From Pseudomonadaceae bacterium UBA836 (GTDB taxonomy: Bacteria > Pseudomonadota > Gammaproteobacteria > Pseudomonadales > Pseudomonadaceae): 28,606 nt of DNA. Location: positions 14,448-43,053 of the forward strand of contig DBHE01000194.1 of NCBI GenBank assembly GCA_002296055.1, given 5' to 3'. The translations under genes and the position numbers were made by a program. The notes under the pieces were generated by a model. The model ran no database searches and was not told the DNA's origin. It was given only the letters and a program-made list of their open reading frames with translations. Below are positions 22,000 through 28,606 of this stretch, one piece after another (positions within the stretch are counted from its first letter, which is position 1; the number at the start of each line of letters is the position of its first letter).

Positions 22000-23516
22000 T
22001 GAGTCACCTGCCAATTATGCCGGTACTGGTGCCCATGTTTATTGGCGCACTGCTGCTGGTGCTGCGTGGCAGCCTGGACATGAAGCGCGCACTGGCGCTG
22101 CTGGCAACCCTGGTGCAGGTCCTGCTGGCCAGCCTGCTGCTGGTGGAGGCGAGCCAGGGCACCCAGGTATATGCCCTGGGTAACTGGATGCCACCGTTCG
22201 GGATCGTGCTGGTGGTTGACCGGCTCAGTGCCTTGCTGCTGCTGATTACATCGGTACTTGCCAGCGGTGCGTTGTTGTATGCCATTCGCGGTGACGACGC
22301 TGCCGGACGCAATTTCCACCCGCTGTTCCAGTTCCAGTTGATGGGGATCAACGGTGCTTTCCTGACCGGCGACCTGTTCAACCTGTTTGTCTTCTTCGAG
22401 ATTCTCCTGATTGCTTCCTATGCCTTGCTGCTGCACGGCGCGGGCTCGGCTCGGGTGCGCTCCGGCCTGCATTACCTGCTGCTCAACCTGACCGGCTCGG
22501 CGCTGTTCCTGATCGCGGTGGGCACCTTGTACGGCGTGACCGGCACCCTGAATATGGCGGACATGGCGTTGCGAGTGCGCGAGCTGGGGGCCGAAGATGC
22601 GCCGTTGGTGGGTGCCGCTGGCATGCTGCTGCTGGTGGTGTTTGGCTTGAAGACCGCTTTCTTCCCCCTGTATTTCTGGTTGCCGCGTGCCTACGCTGCG
22701 GCCAGTGCGCCAGTTGCCGCGCTGTTCGCGATCATGACCAAGGTTGGCTTGTACTCGATCTTGCGGGTTTACACCCTGATCTTCGGTCAGGATGCCGGTA
22801 TGCTGGCTGATATGGCTGCCGCCTGGCTCTGGCCCCTGGCGTTGATCACCCTTGCGCTAGGCGCGATTGGTGCCCTGGCGGCCAGTACCTTGAACGCGCT
22901 CAGCGCCTATCTGGTGGTGGTCTCGGTAGGCACGTTGCTGGCCGGCGTGGCGCTGGGTACCGAGCAAGCACTGAGCGCGAGTCTGTTCTATCTGATGCAT
23001 TCAACCTGGGTCAGTGGCGCGCTGTTTTTGCTTACCGGGATAATCCAGCGCGTGCGCGGGCCGCGCTTTGCGGCGCGGCTAGTGGCCGGCCCTGCGTTGC
23101 CGCACCCGATGCTGCTGGGCGGGCTGTTTTTCCTGGCGGCAATGTCGATTGCCGGCATGCCGCCGCTGTCAGGCTTTATTGGCAAGCTGACGCTGCTCAG
23201 AGCCGCTGGCAGTGGTATCAATGCCGCTTGGCTGTATCCAGTGGTGCTTGGCGGTGGCCTGCTGGCGTTGATTGCCCTCAGCCGCGCTGGCAGCACGTTG
23301 TTTTGGCGGCGCGCCGATGTCGCGCTCACCGGCGAGCCGCTGGACGGCATGCGCTTGACCGCGGCCTTGCTGCTGCTGCTGTGCAGCCCGGCGCTGGTGA
23401 TCTTTGCGGCGCCCACTCTGGAGTATCTGAGTCTCACGGCCGCCCAGTTGTTGCAGCCGCAAGACTACATTGATGCTGTGATGTCTGTGGTACCGGTCAC
23501 GGGAGAGGCGCCATGA
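21999..23516 (+). CDS. mrpD: Monovalent cation/H+ antiporter subunit D
   Basis: The 505-residue polytopic protein is homologous to the proton-translocating subunits NuoM/N. Visible features are VDRLSALLLLITSVLASGALLYAIRGDD, the conserved GINGAFLTGDLFNLFVFFEILLIASYALLLHG, and FGLKTAFFPLYFWLPRAYAAASAPVAALFAIMTKVGLYSILRV. The Glu in the FFE segment and the Lys in the MTK segment are the expected channel residues. The true start is ATG 21999 (MSHLPIMPVL), overlapping the mrpC TGA; an in-frame TTG one codon earlier is not needed. The stop overlaps mrpE (ATGA). Confidence 0.97.
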   Translation: MSHLPIMPVLVPMFIGALLLVLRGSLDMKRALALLATLVQVLLASLLLVEASQGTQVYALGNWMPPFGIVLVVDRLSALLLLITSVLASGALLYAIRGDDAAGRNFHPLFQFQLMGINGAFLTGDLFNLFVFFEILLIASYALLLHGAGSARVRSGLHYLLLNLTGSALFLIAVGTLYGVTGTLNMADMALRVRELGAEDAPLVGAAGMLLLVVFGLKTAFFPLYFWLPRAYAAASAPVAALFAIMTKVGLYSILRVYTLIFGQDAGMLADMAAAWLWPLALITLALGAIGALAASTLNALSAYLVVVSVGTLLAGVALGTEQALSASLFYLMHSTWVSGALFLLTGIIQRVRGPRFAARLVAGPALPHPMLLGGLFFLAAMSIAGMPPLSGFIGKLTLLRAAGSGINAAWLYPVVLGGGLLALIALSRAGSTLFWRRADVALTGEPLDGMRLTAALLLLLCSPALVIFAAPTLEYLSLTAAQLLQPQDYIDAVMSVVPVTGEAP

Positions 23517-24019
23517 AACGACCTGATCGCTGGTTTCCTCACCCCTGGTTGAGCTTGTCGCTGCTGATCGGCTGGTTGTTGCTGATGAACTCGGTATCGT
23601 TCGGCAATGTGTTGATGGGAGCGGTGCTGGGCTGTCTGATCCCCTGGTTGACCCACGTGTTCTGGCCAGCCTCGCCTTACCGGTTGCGCGTGCTGCCGCT
23701 GCTGCTGTTTGTGGCACGAGTGGTTACCGACATCGTGCTGGCTAATCTGCAAGTAGCGCGGTTAATCCTGGGGTCGCGCCGTGTGCTGCGTCCGGCCTTT
23801 GTCAATTACCCGTTGTCGCTGGAGCGTGATTTCTCTATCAGCGTGTTAGCCAGCACCATCTCCCTGACGCCCGGCACCGTGTCTGCCGATATCAGTGCAG
23901 ACCGCAAGTGGCTGCTGATTCATGGCCTGGATGTGGGCGATGAAGCCGCGCTGATCGAGCAAATCCGTCGACGCTACGAAGAACCGATTCGGGAGATATT
24001 TGAATGCTCGACACCGTAG
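23513..24019 (+). CDS. mrpE: Monovalent cation/H+ antiporter subunit E
   Basis: The 168-residue protein has the MrpE layout. N-terminal hydrophobic helices (LSLSLLIGWLLLMNSVSFGNVLMGAVLGCLIPWL, then LLLFVARVVTDIVLANLQVARLIL) precede the soluble part. That part includes FVNYPLSLERDFSISVLASTISLTPGTVSADISADRKWLLIHGLDV. The S-I-S-L-T-P-G-T segment is the family signature. It is translationally coupled to mrpD (ATGA) and overlaps mrpF by 16 nt. Confidence 0.97.
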   Translation: MKRPDRWFPHPWLSLSLLIGWLLLMNSVSFGNVLMGAVLGCLIPWLTHVFWPASPYRLRVLPLLLFVARVVTDIVLANLQVARLILGSRRVLRPAFVNYPLSLERDFSISVLASTISLTPGTVSADISADRKWLLIHGLDVGDEAALIEQIRRRYEEPIREIFECSTP

Positions 24020-24273
24020 TGCTGATCTGTCTGGGCATCATCAGTCTGGCGATGCTGCTGACCTTTGTGCGGCTGGTACGCGGACCGGATCTTCCGGATC
24101 GCATCCTTGCGCTGGATACGCTCTATATCAACGCCATCGCGCTGATTATGTTGCTGGGGCTGTATTTGGACTCCAACCTGTTTTTCGAAGCCGCGCTGCT
24201 GATTGCCGTCATGGGCTTTGTCAGTACGGTTGCCATCGCCAAGCACTTGCTGCGTGGCAACATCATCGAATAG
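24004..24273 (+). CDS. mrpF: Monovalent cation/H+ antiporter subunit F
   Basis: The 89-residue, three-helix protein has the MrpF core MLLTFVRLVRGPDLPDRILALDTLYINAIALIMLLGLYLDS and ends LLIAVMGFVSTVAIAKHLLRGNIIE. The RGPxxxDRxxALDT motif is conserved; in other species the homologue has been linked to cholate/Na+ efflux. The start lies within the last codons of mrpE. The mrpG Shine-Dalgarno AGGAG follows directly after the stop. Confidence 0.96.
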   Translation: MLDTVVLICLGIISLAMLLTFVRLVRGPDLPDRILALDTLYINAIALIMLLGLYLDSNLFFEAALLIAVMGFVSTVAIAKHLLRGNIIE

Positions 24274-24283
24274 GAGATACCGC

Positions 24284-24622
24284 ATGGGCGAAGCAAGCTG
24301 GGTGGAATGGCTGGTCGCGGCGCTGCTGCTGACCGGTAGCCTGTTCGCGTTGGTGGGAGCAATCGGCTTGTGCAAGTTGCCGGACTTTTTCATGCGCCTG
24401 CATGGTCCGACCAAGGCGACCACACTGGGTGTTGGCTCGCTGGTGGTGGGGTCGATGGTGTATTTCAGTGTGCAGGGCGGGGCGCCGAGCCTGCACGAGC
24501 TGCTGATCACCTTCTTCCTGTTTATCACAGCCCCGGTCAGCGCCAACATGCTGGCCAAGGCCGCGATGCATGAAAAGTTGCGCCGCGAAGCACGCACCCG
24601 CGGCGAACCCTGGGATCAGTAA
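24284..24622 (+). CDS. mrpG: Monovalent cation/H+ antiporter subunit G
   Basis: The 112-residue protein has the MrpG signature ALVGAIGLCKLPDFFMRLHGPTKATTLGVGSLVVGSMVYF followed by LLITFFLFITAPVSANMLAKAA. The usual RLPDxxxRLHA-xTKAxTLG motif appears here as KLPDFFMRLHGPTKATTLG. ATG 24284 has AGGAG seven bases upstream. An earlier ATG at 24203 lies inside mrpF and is not used. It is the last gene of the operon, followed by a perfect 20-bp palindrome. Confidence 0.97.
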   Translation: MGEASWVEWLVAALLLTGSLFALVGAIGLCKLPDFFMRLHGPTKATTLGVGSLVVGSMVYFSVQGGAPSLHELLITFFLFITAPVSANMLAKAAMHEKLRREARTRGEPWDQ

Positions 24623-24642
24623 GGGCACAGCATGCTGTGCCC
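24623..24642. terminator. Perfect 20-bp palindrome between mrpG and nhaC (convergent)
   Basis: GGGCACAGCA (24623-24632) is followed directly by its exact complement-inverted copy TGCTGTGCCC (24633-24642). It begins at the base after the mrpG stop and ends eight bases before the nhaC stop. This is a likely bidirectional hairpin terminator, though neither side has a T-tract. Confidence 0.65.
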
Positions 24643-24650
24643 GGGCGCAT

Positions 24651-25976
24651 TCAGGCTGTTGCTGGCTGCGCCTTGACCCGCGGAAAGCCAAACACAATGG
24701 CCAGTACAGCCATCAGGCCCAACAGCCAGCAGTAGTGCACCTGGGTGATCAGAGCCAGTGGTGACAGCGCGGCCAGCGAACCAGCAAGCAGGATTTGCGC
24801 GCCGTAAGGAATCAGGCCCTGCACGACGCAGGAGAAGATATCCAGCAGGCTGGCACTGCGTCTGGGATCGACCTCGTAGTGCTGCGCCAGGTCTTTGGCG
24901 ACACTGCCACTGATGATGATAGCCACGGTGTTGTTGGCTACAAACAGGTTGGTTGCGGCTACCAGGCCCGCGATGCCGGTCTCGCCACTGCGCCGCCCAG
25001 CGTTGCGTGCGGTCAGCGCCTGAATGCGCTCACGCAGCCAGTCCAGCCCGCCTTCCTGCTTCATGATGGCCGACAGGCCGCCAATCAGCATCGACAGCAC
25101 CATGATTTCCAGCATGCCGGCAAAGCCCTGGTAGATATCGTTGCCGTAGGTTGCCAGTGCGTACTCCGGTTTGATCAGCATGCCGGTCACGCCGGACAGG
25201 ATGATGCCGGTCATCAGTACGATCATCACATCCAGGCCGCACAACGCCAGTACCAGCACGGCCAGATAAGGCAATACCAGCCAGGGGTTGAAGTCTGCGG
25301 CGACCGGTTCTGCGCTGGTATCGCCCAATACAAACAGCAGCACCAGCGTCAGCAGCATGGCTGGCAGAGCGATGGCCAGGTTGAGGCGGAACTTGTCGCG
25401 CATGCCCACGCCCTGGGTGCGGGTGGCGGCAATGGTGGTATCGGAGATAATCGACAGGTTGTCGCCGGCCATGGCGCCACCGATGACCGCACCCATTGCC
25501 AGCGGGAGCGAGAGGCCGGTGACCTCGGCAAAGCCCAGGGCAATCGGTACCAGCGCGCCGATGGTGCCCATGGAGGTGCCCATGGCAGTAGAGATAAATA
25601 CGGCAATCACGAACAGCCCGGGCAGGATCAGGCTGGGCGGCAGAATACTCAGCCCCATGTTGACGGTGGCATCAACGCCACCAATGGCCTTGGTGACGCT
25701 GGAGAAGGCGCCTGCCAGCAGGAACACCAGCGCCATGGTGATGATGTTGCGATCACCGATGCCAGCAATGAAGGTTTGCAGGTTTTCGCGATAGCTTGGC
25801 TTGGCCAGTAACAGGCCAAGGATGATAGCCGGCAGAATCGCGACCGGTGCCTTGATTTGGTAGAAGGCGAACTCGGTACCAGCCAGACTGTAGTAGATGC
25901 CGCTGCCGAGGAAGATCAGCAGAAACAACAGCAGAGGCAACAGCGCAACTGCTCGAGGTTGGGTGGGTGCTTGCAT
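24651..25976 (-). CDS. nhaC: Na+/H+ antiporter NhaC family protein
   Basis: The 441-residue protein has about a dozen hydrophobic segments. Family markers are GTSMGTIGALVPIALGFAEVTGLSLPLAMGAVIGGAMAGDNLSIISDTTIAATRTQGVGMRDKFRLN, the NhaC GDN-SDTT motif thought to lie in the ion path. A second inverted-repeat half has GLVAATNLFVANNTVAIIISGSVAKDLA. Members exchange Na+ for H+; some homologues exchange organic anions with Na+, so the exact substrate is not certain. ATG 25976 has only a weak ribosome-binding site (GAGA). An extended -10 and a palindrome lie just upstream. It is convergent with the Mrp operon. Confidence 0.93.
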   Translation of the reverse strand: MQAPTQPRAVALLPLLLFLLIFLGSGIYYSLAGTEFAFYQIKAPVAILPAIILGLLLAKPSYRENLQTFIAGIGDRNIITMALVFLLAGAFSSVTKAIGGVDATVNMGLSILPPSLILPGLFVIAVFISTAMGTSMGTIGALVPIALGFAEVTGLSLPLAMGAVIGGAMAGDNLSIISDTTIAATRTQGVGMRDKFRLNLAIALPAMLLTLVLLFVLGDTSAEPVAADFNPWLVLPYLAVLVLALCGLDVMIVLMTGIILSGVTGMLIKPEYALATYGNDIYQGFAGMLEIMVLSMLIGGLSAIMKQEGGLDWLRERIQALTARNAGRRSGETGIAGLVAATNLFVANNTVAIIISGSVAKDLAQHYEVDPRRSASLLDIFSCVVQGLIPYGAQILLAGSLAALSPLALITQVHYCWLLGLMAVLAIVFGFPRVKAQPATA

Positions 25977-26003
25977 GAAAAGGGTCTCTGTATAACGAAC
26001 AAT

Positions 26004-26036
26004 GCCGTCGTATCGACGGCAGCGTGCAGTATTCTA
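26004..26036 (-). promoter_or_regulatory. Candidate nhaC promoter and palindrome
   Basis: The minus strand reads TGC-TAGAAT (26039-26031), an extended -10 with no clear -35. At the expected start of transcription is a perfect inverted repeat GCCGTCG (26004-26010) / CGACGGC (26014-26020) with a 3-bp centre. It could be an operator overlapping +1 or a 5'-UTR hairpin. Confidence 0.4.
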
Positions 26037-26082
26037 GCAGAGACCTGCCGGCCGCCGAAGGCAGCCGGTCGGCGTTGAGGCG

Positions 26083-26640
26083 TTAGGGCGCCAGGGCGAT
26101 GCTGGAAGTAGGATTGCGCGGGGTGATGTTGATGACCACTCGGCGGTTCAGCTCACGACCCTCTGCGGTGCCGTTATCAGCGCGGGGCGCATTTTCGCCT
26201 TCGCTGCGAAGTTGCATGTTGTGACGGCTGACGCCACCCAGTTGCAATACGCTGGCGACTGCCTGCGCGCGCTCCATGCTGAGCTGTTGGTTGAGGCTGT
26301 CATCGCCCTGGCTGTCGCTATGGCCGGTGACTTCGATGTTGCTGTCCGTGGCACCGCGCAACACCTTGGCCACACGCGAAAGCGGAACCAGGCCGGATGG
26401 CAGCAGCAGGGTGCGCTTGGGGTGGAAGTTGCCGTTGACCGGGATGATCAGGCGGATCTCTTCGCCGTTATTTTCGATTTCGTATTGCTCTTCCAGAGCG
26501 ATGGCGGTCAGTTCGGCCATATGCAGCTGAGCCCAGGGTGTGGCTTCGGGAGTGGGCGGAGCAACTGGGGCTGGCTCCTTGCTGGCGCAACCGGTTACGA
26601 ACAGACAGCCCAGCAGGGACAAGGCGGAAATCAGCTTCAT
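26083..26640 (-). CDS. OmpA-family peptidoglycan-binding lipoprotein
   Basis: The 185-residue protein has a lipoprotein signal MKLISALSLLGCLFVTGC with lipobox V-T-G-C (Cys18) and a Pro-rich linker (PAPVAPPTPEATP). An OmpA C-terminal domain fills about 65-175: IRLIIPVNGNFHPKRTLLLPSGLVPLSRVAKVLRGATDSNIEVTGHSDSQGDDSLNQQLSMERAQAVASVL. It ends AEGRELNRRVVI. The TGHSDxxGxxxxNxxLSxxRAxxV and N-R-R-V motifs form the diaminopimelate pocket. It probably tethers the outer membrane to the cell wall, as Pal and YiaD do. The start is ATG 26640 with GGA nine bases upstream. A 233-nt divergent spacer separates it from the next lipoprotein gene; I see only a short imperfect hairpin there. Confidence 0.92.
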   Translation of the reverse strand: MKLISALSLLGCLFVTGCASKEPAPVAPPTPEATPWAQLHMAELTAIALEEQYEIENNGEEIRLIIPVNGNFHPKRTLLLPSGLVPLSRVAKVLRGATDSNIEVTGHSDSQGDDSLNQQLSMERAQAVASVLQLGGVSRHNMQLRSEGENAPRADNGTAEGRELNRRVVINITPRNPTSSIALAP

Positions 26641-26873
26641 TATTGGTTATCCATACATGCAACGGGAACAAAATACCGCCTGGTTAGGGTCTGTTACCGA
26701 TGTCTGCAGCAAAACGGCGTAGGTCCTGCAGACTGGGGCTGTAAGCAGAAGCAAACAAAACGGTATCAGGCGCTAACCGCAAGCGCTTAACTGCGGCACA
26801 GAGTAGCATTGGCTTGTGCGTTTGTGACCTGCCGTATGTCATGATTTGTGCCGTATTTAAAGGAGTTCACAGA

Positions 26874-27521
26874 TTGAAAGCTATTCGTTGGCACGGTGCG
26901 CTGCTCGCGGTTCCATTGCTGTTGAGCGGTTGTAGCCTGTTTCAGGGGTTTACCACGAATCAGGAGCAGCGCTTCAGCGGCTTGCTGGAACGCTCCGGGC
27001 AGGCGTTCGTGCTGCGTGAGTGCGGCAGTCAGCAGGTGCTGGCAGTGCAGTCAACCGAGACACTGGATGCACTTTGGCAGCAAACGGCGCAAACCGGCCA
27101 AACGGCAATTTTTATCGAGATGATGGCCCGTCAGGGGGAGGCGCTGTTGCCGGGAGAGGTACTGCGCATGCAATCTCATGGGCGCGGGTGTGCCGACCAG
27201 TCAGCGGCAAGTGCCCAGTGGGTCGCACTGGGCTATCGGCCTGGCTGGCAGGCAACCCTGGATAACCAGGGGCTGACCCGCAGCGAGCCGGACCATACCT
27301 TGCCGGCGGATTCGGTGATGCTGGAGTACCTGCCCGACGGCTCATTGAACGCGGCCTCGCTGCCAGCGCAGCGGGTGCAGCTGTGGCTTTACCCGCAGGC
27401 CTGCCAAGAGCCGGTCAGTGGCGACTACTTCCACATGCGCGCCACCCTGGTGGTGGATGGCGAGCAGCGCAGCGGCTGCGCCTATCGCGGCCGCCAGCCG
27501 ACGGGTCAGCCGCCGAGGTAG
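26874..27521 (+). CDS. Putative lipoprotein of unknown function (TTG start)
   Basis: The 215-residue protein has signal peptide (M)KAIRWHGALLAVPLLLSGCSLF with lipobox L-S-G-C (Cys19). The mature protein has two loosely repeated beta-rich modules. One contains RFSGLLERSGQAFVLRECGSQQVLAVQ; the last part, CQEPVSGDYFHMRATLVVDGEQRSGCAYRGR, resembles COG3650-type lipoprotein domains (C..tS..Y...v.v..dG...sGC). Assignment is tentative. The start is TTG 26874, preceded by AGGAG (26861-26865) at eight bases. The ATG and GTG codons further upstream in frame have no ribosome-binding site and would bury the signal peptide. The 3' end overlaps that of convergent livF by 16 nt. Confidence 0.8.
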   Translation: MKAIRWHGALLAVPLLLSGCSLFQGFTTNQEQRFSGLLERSGQAFVLRECGSQQVLAVQSTETLDALWQQTAQTGQTAIFIEMMARQGEALLPGEVLRMQSHGRGCADQSAASAQWVALGYRPGWQATLDNQGLTRSEPDHTLPADSVMLEYLPDGSLNAASLPAQRVQLWLYPQACQEPVSGDYFHMRATLVVDGEQRSGCAYRGRQPTGQPPR

Positions 27522-28207
27522 GCCTTGCGCACCTCGGGGTTGGCCAGCAGGGCGTCGCCACTGTCTTCCAGCACAATGTGACCGTGTTCCATCACATAGC
27601 CGCGATCGGCCAGCTTGAGCGCCTGGTTGGCGTTCTGCTCGACCAGGAACACGGTAACGCCTTGCTGCCGTAACTGCTCGATGATGTCGAATATCTGCTG
27701 AATGATGATGGGGGCCAGCCCCAACGACGGCTCGTCGAGCAGCAACAGACGTGGCTTGCTCATCAGCGCACGGCCGATAGCAAGCATCTGCTGCTCACCG
27801 CCAGACATGGTGCCGGCGCGCTGGGCAAAACGCTCCTTCAGGCGCGGAAACAGTGTCAGCACGGTATCCATCTGCACCTGCCGGGTTTCCTTGTCGCTGA
27901 AAAAACCGCCCATGCTGAGGTTTTCTTCCACCGTCAGACGTGAGAACACGCGCCGACCTTCCGGCACGATGGCGATATCTTTGCGCATGATCTGGGCGGT
28001 GGTCAGCCCGGTCAGCTCATCACCTTCATAACGGATGCTGCCGGTGGTGGCCCGAGGGTCACCGCACAGGGTCATCAGCAGGGTGGTCTTGCCAGCGCCG
28101 TTAGCGCCGATCAGCGTGACAATCTCGCCGCGCTGGACCTCCAGGTTCACCTCGTGCAGGGCCTGAATCTTGCCGTAGTGGGTTGATACGTTCTTCATGT
28201 ACAGCAT
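27506..28207 (-). CDS. livF: Branched-chain amino acid ABC transporter ATP-binding protein LivF
   Basis: The 233-residue ATPase has Walker A GANGAGKTT (about 34-42) and QLTV-type region EGRRVFSRLTVEENLSMGGF. The signature is MSGGEQQMLAIGRALMSKPRLLLLDEPSLGLAP with Walker B, and the H-loop is at VFLVEQN. The N-terminus MLYMKNVSTHYGKIQALHEVNLEVQRGEIVTLIG and C-terminus LANPEVRKAYLGG are LivF/BraG-specific, and length agrees (E. coli LivF is 237 aa). It pairs with LivG to energise high-affinity import of branched-chain and related amino acids. ATG 28207 is chosen (GAGG upstream); a TTG at 28216 sits too close to it. It begins 12 nt after livG. Confidence 0.95.
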   Translation of the reverse strand: MLYMKNVSTHYGKIQALHEVNLEVQRGEIVTLIGANGAGKTTLLMTLCGDPRATTGSIRYEGDELTGLTTAQIMRKDIAIVPEGRRVFSRLTVEENLSMGGFFSDKETRQVQMDTVLTLFPRLKERFAQRAGTMSGGEQQMLAIGRALMSKPRLLLLDEPSLGLAPIIIQQIFDIIEQLRQQGVTVFLVEQNANQALKLADRGYVMEHGHIVLEDSGDALLANPEVRKAYLGG

Positions 28208-28219
28208 GGCAGGCAATCC

Positions 28220-28606
28220 TCAGGTTTCACCCAGATAAGCTTTGATGACGTCCGGGTTCTGCTTGATCTCATCCGGTGCGCCGGCGGCCAAGGGGCGGCC
28301 CTGGTTGATCACCACGATGCGGTCGGAAATGCTCATGACCAGCTTCATATCGTGTTCGATCAGCAGCACGGTAATCTGGTGCTGGTCGCGCAGCTCGCTG
28401 ATCAGCTCCTTGAGGTCATCGGTTTCCCGCGGGTTGAGGCCAGCAGCCGGCTCATCCAGCATCAGCAGCTTGGGCTGGGTCACCATGCAGCGGGCAATCT
28501 CCAGCCGGCGCTGCTGACCGTAGGCCAGGGTGTTGGCGGGGCGGTTGGCAAAGGCGTGCAGGTCAACGCGGTCCAGCCAGTAGGCGGCGCGCTCCAGCGC
28601 TTCCTG
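28220..28606 (-). CDS. livG: Branched-chain amino acid ABC transporter ATP-binding protein LivG, C-terminal part
   Basis: The frame is open to the window edge, giving the last 128 residues: YWLDRVDLHAFANRPANTLAYGQQRRLEIARCMVTQPKLLMLDEPAAGLNPRET, then VLLIEHDMKLVMSISDRIVVINQGRPLAAGAP and DVIKAYLGET. The LAYGQQRRLEIARCM signature motif and AAGLNP Walker B extension are specific to LivG/BraF. The N-terminal Walker A lies beyond the window. It is immediately upstream of livF in the same operon; livHM and a binding protein are expected further upstream, outside the window. Confidence 0.95.
   Translation of the reverse strand, partial: QEALERAAYWLDRVDLHAFANRPANTLAYGQQRRLEIARCMVTQPKLLMLDEPAAGLNPRETDDLKELISELRDQHQITVLLIEHDMKLVMSISDRIVVINQGRPLAAGAPDEIKQNPDVIKAYLGET

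Noticed and set aside
24795..25811. 338-codon open frame antisense to nhaC
   Set aside because: The product is extremely rich in Gln, His, Gly and Asp, as expected from reading the complement of a membrane-protein gene.
1..28606. Mobile elements, CRISPR arrays, tRNA or rRNA genes
   Set aside because: I looked for transposase-like proteins, regularly spaced repeats and tRNA cloverleaf landmarks (GGTTCGAATCC-like arms) and saw none.

Overview
The window is about 60% GC, densely coded, and most likely from a gammaproteobacterial chromosome of the Pseudomonas/Halopseudomonas type. This is inferred from gene content: an A/B-fused Mrp antiporter, NhaC, a CstA/ArsA-like ATPase cluster, YhhQ, a Braz/Liv-type ABC transporter, entericidin and many small lipoproteins. 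Two Na+/H+ antiporter systems side by side fit a marine or saline lifestyle. I see no insertion sequence, prophage, CRISPR array, tRNA or rRNA; it reads as ordinary core or near-core chromosome.

Layout. 1-237 is the 3' end of rsmC. It is followed by a yybP-ykoY (Mn2+) riboswitch and a GDT1/TMEM165-family exporter gene, probably a manganese efflux unit. A PAS-GGDEF diguanylate cyclase and a divergent DRE-TIM metallolyase-like gene follow on the minus strand. The latter faces an orphan branched-chain-amino-acid-type periplasmic binding protein across a 193-nt divergent spacer that carries a clean inverted repeat. 4.8-7.8 kb is a minus-strand operon, cstA - small protein ending in Cys-Cys - ArsA/Get3-like ATPase, whose ATPase appears to start at an ATT codon. 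8.1-13 kb holds an FrnE-like DsbA protein, a DUF2846 lipoprotein, a chromate transporter, the YhhQ queuosine-precursor transporter, an M48 lipoprotein protease and an entericidin.

13.2-18.7 kb holds a dCache chemoreceptor; a tight minus-strand operon of CPXCG zinc protein, DUF2007 protein and an SRAP (YedK/HMCES) homologue that has lost all four catalytic residues; a cytosolic PlsC-like acyltransferase; a small membrane protein; and a glycine-zipper lipoprotein. 18.9-24.6 kb is a complete six-gene Mrp-type operon (A/B fusion, C, D, E, F, G), with overlapping stop/start codons at four of its five junctions. It converges on nhaC across a perfect 20-bp palindrome. The end holds an OmpA-like lipoprotein, another lipoprotein that starts with TTG, and livF plus the end of livG on the minus strand.

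Most interesting: (1) the catalytically dead SRAP in a translationally coupled operon with two small proteins of unknown function; (2) the CstA / CC-terminal small protein / ArsA-like ATPase module, with its ATT start; (3) the DRE-TIM-like enzyme with a His in place of the usual Asn metal ligand, divergent from an orphan solute-binding protein. All functional statements are from reading the sequence by eye; no database search was run.
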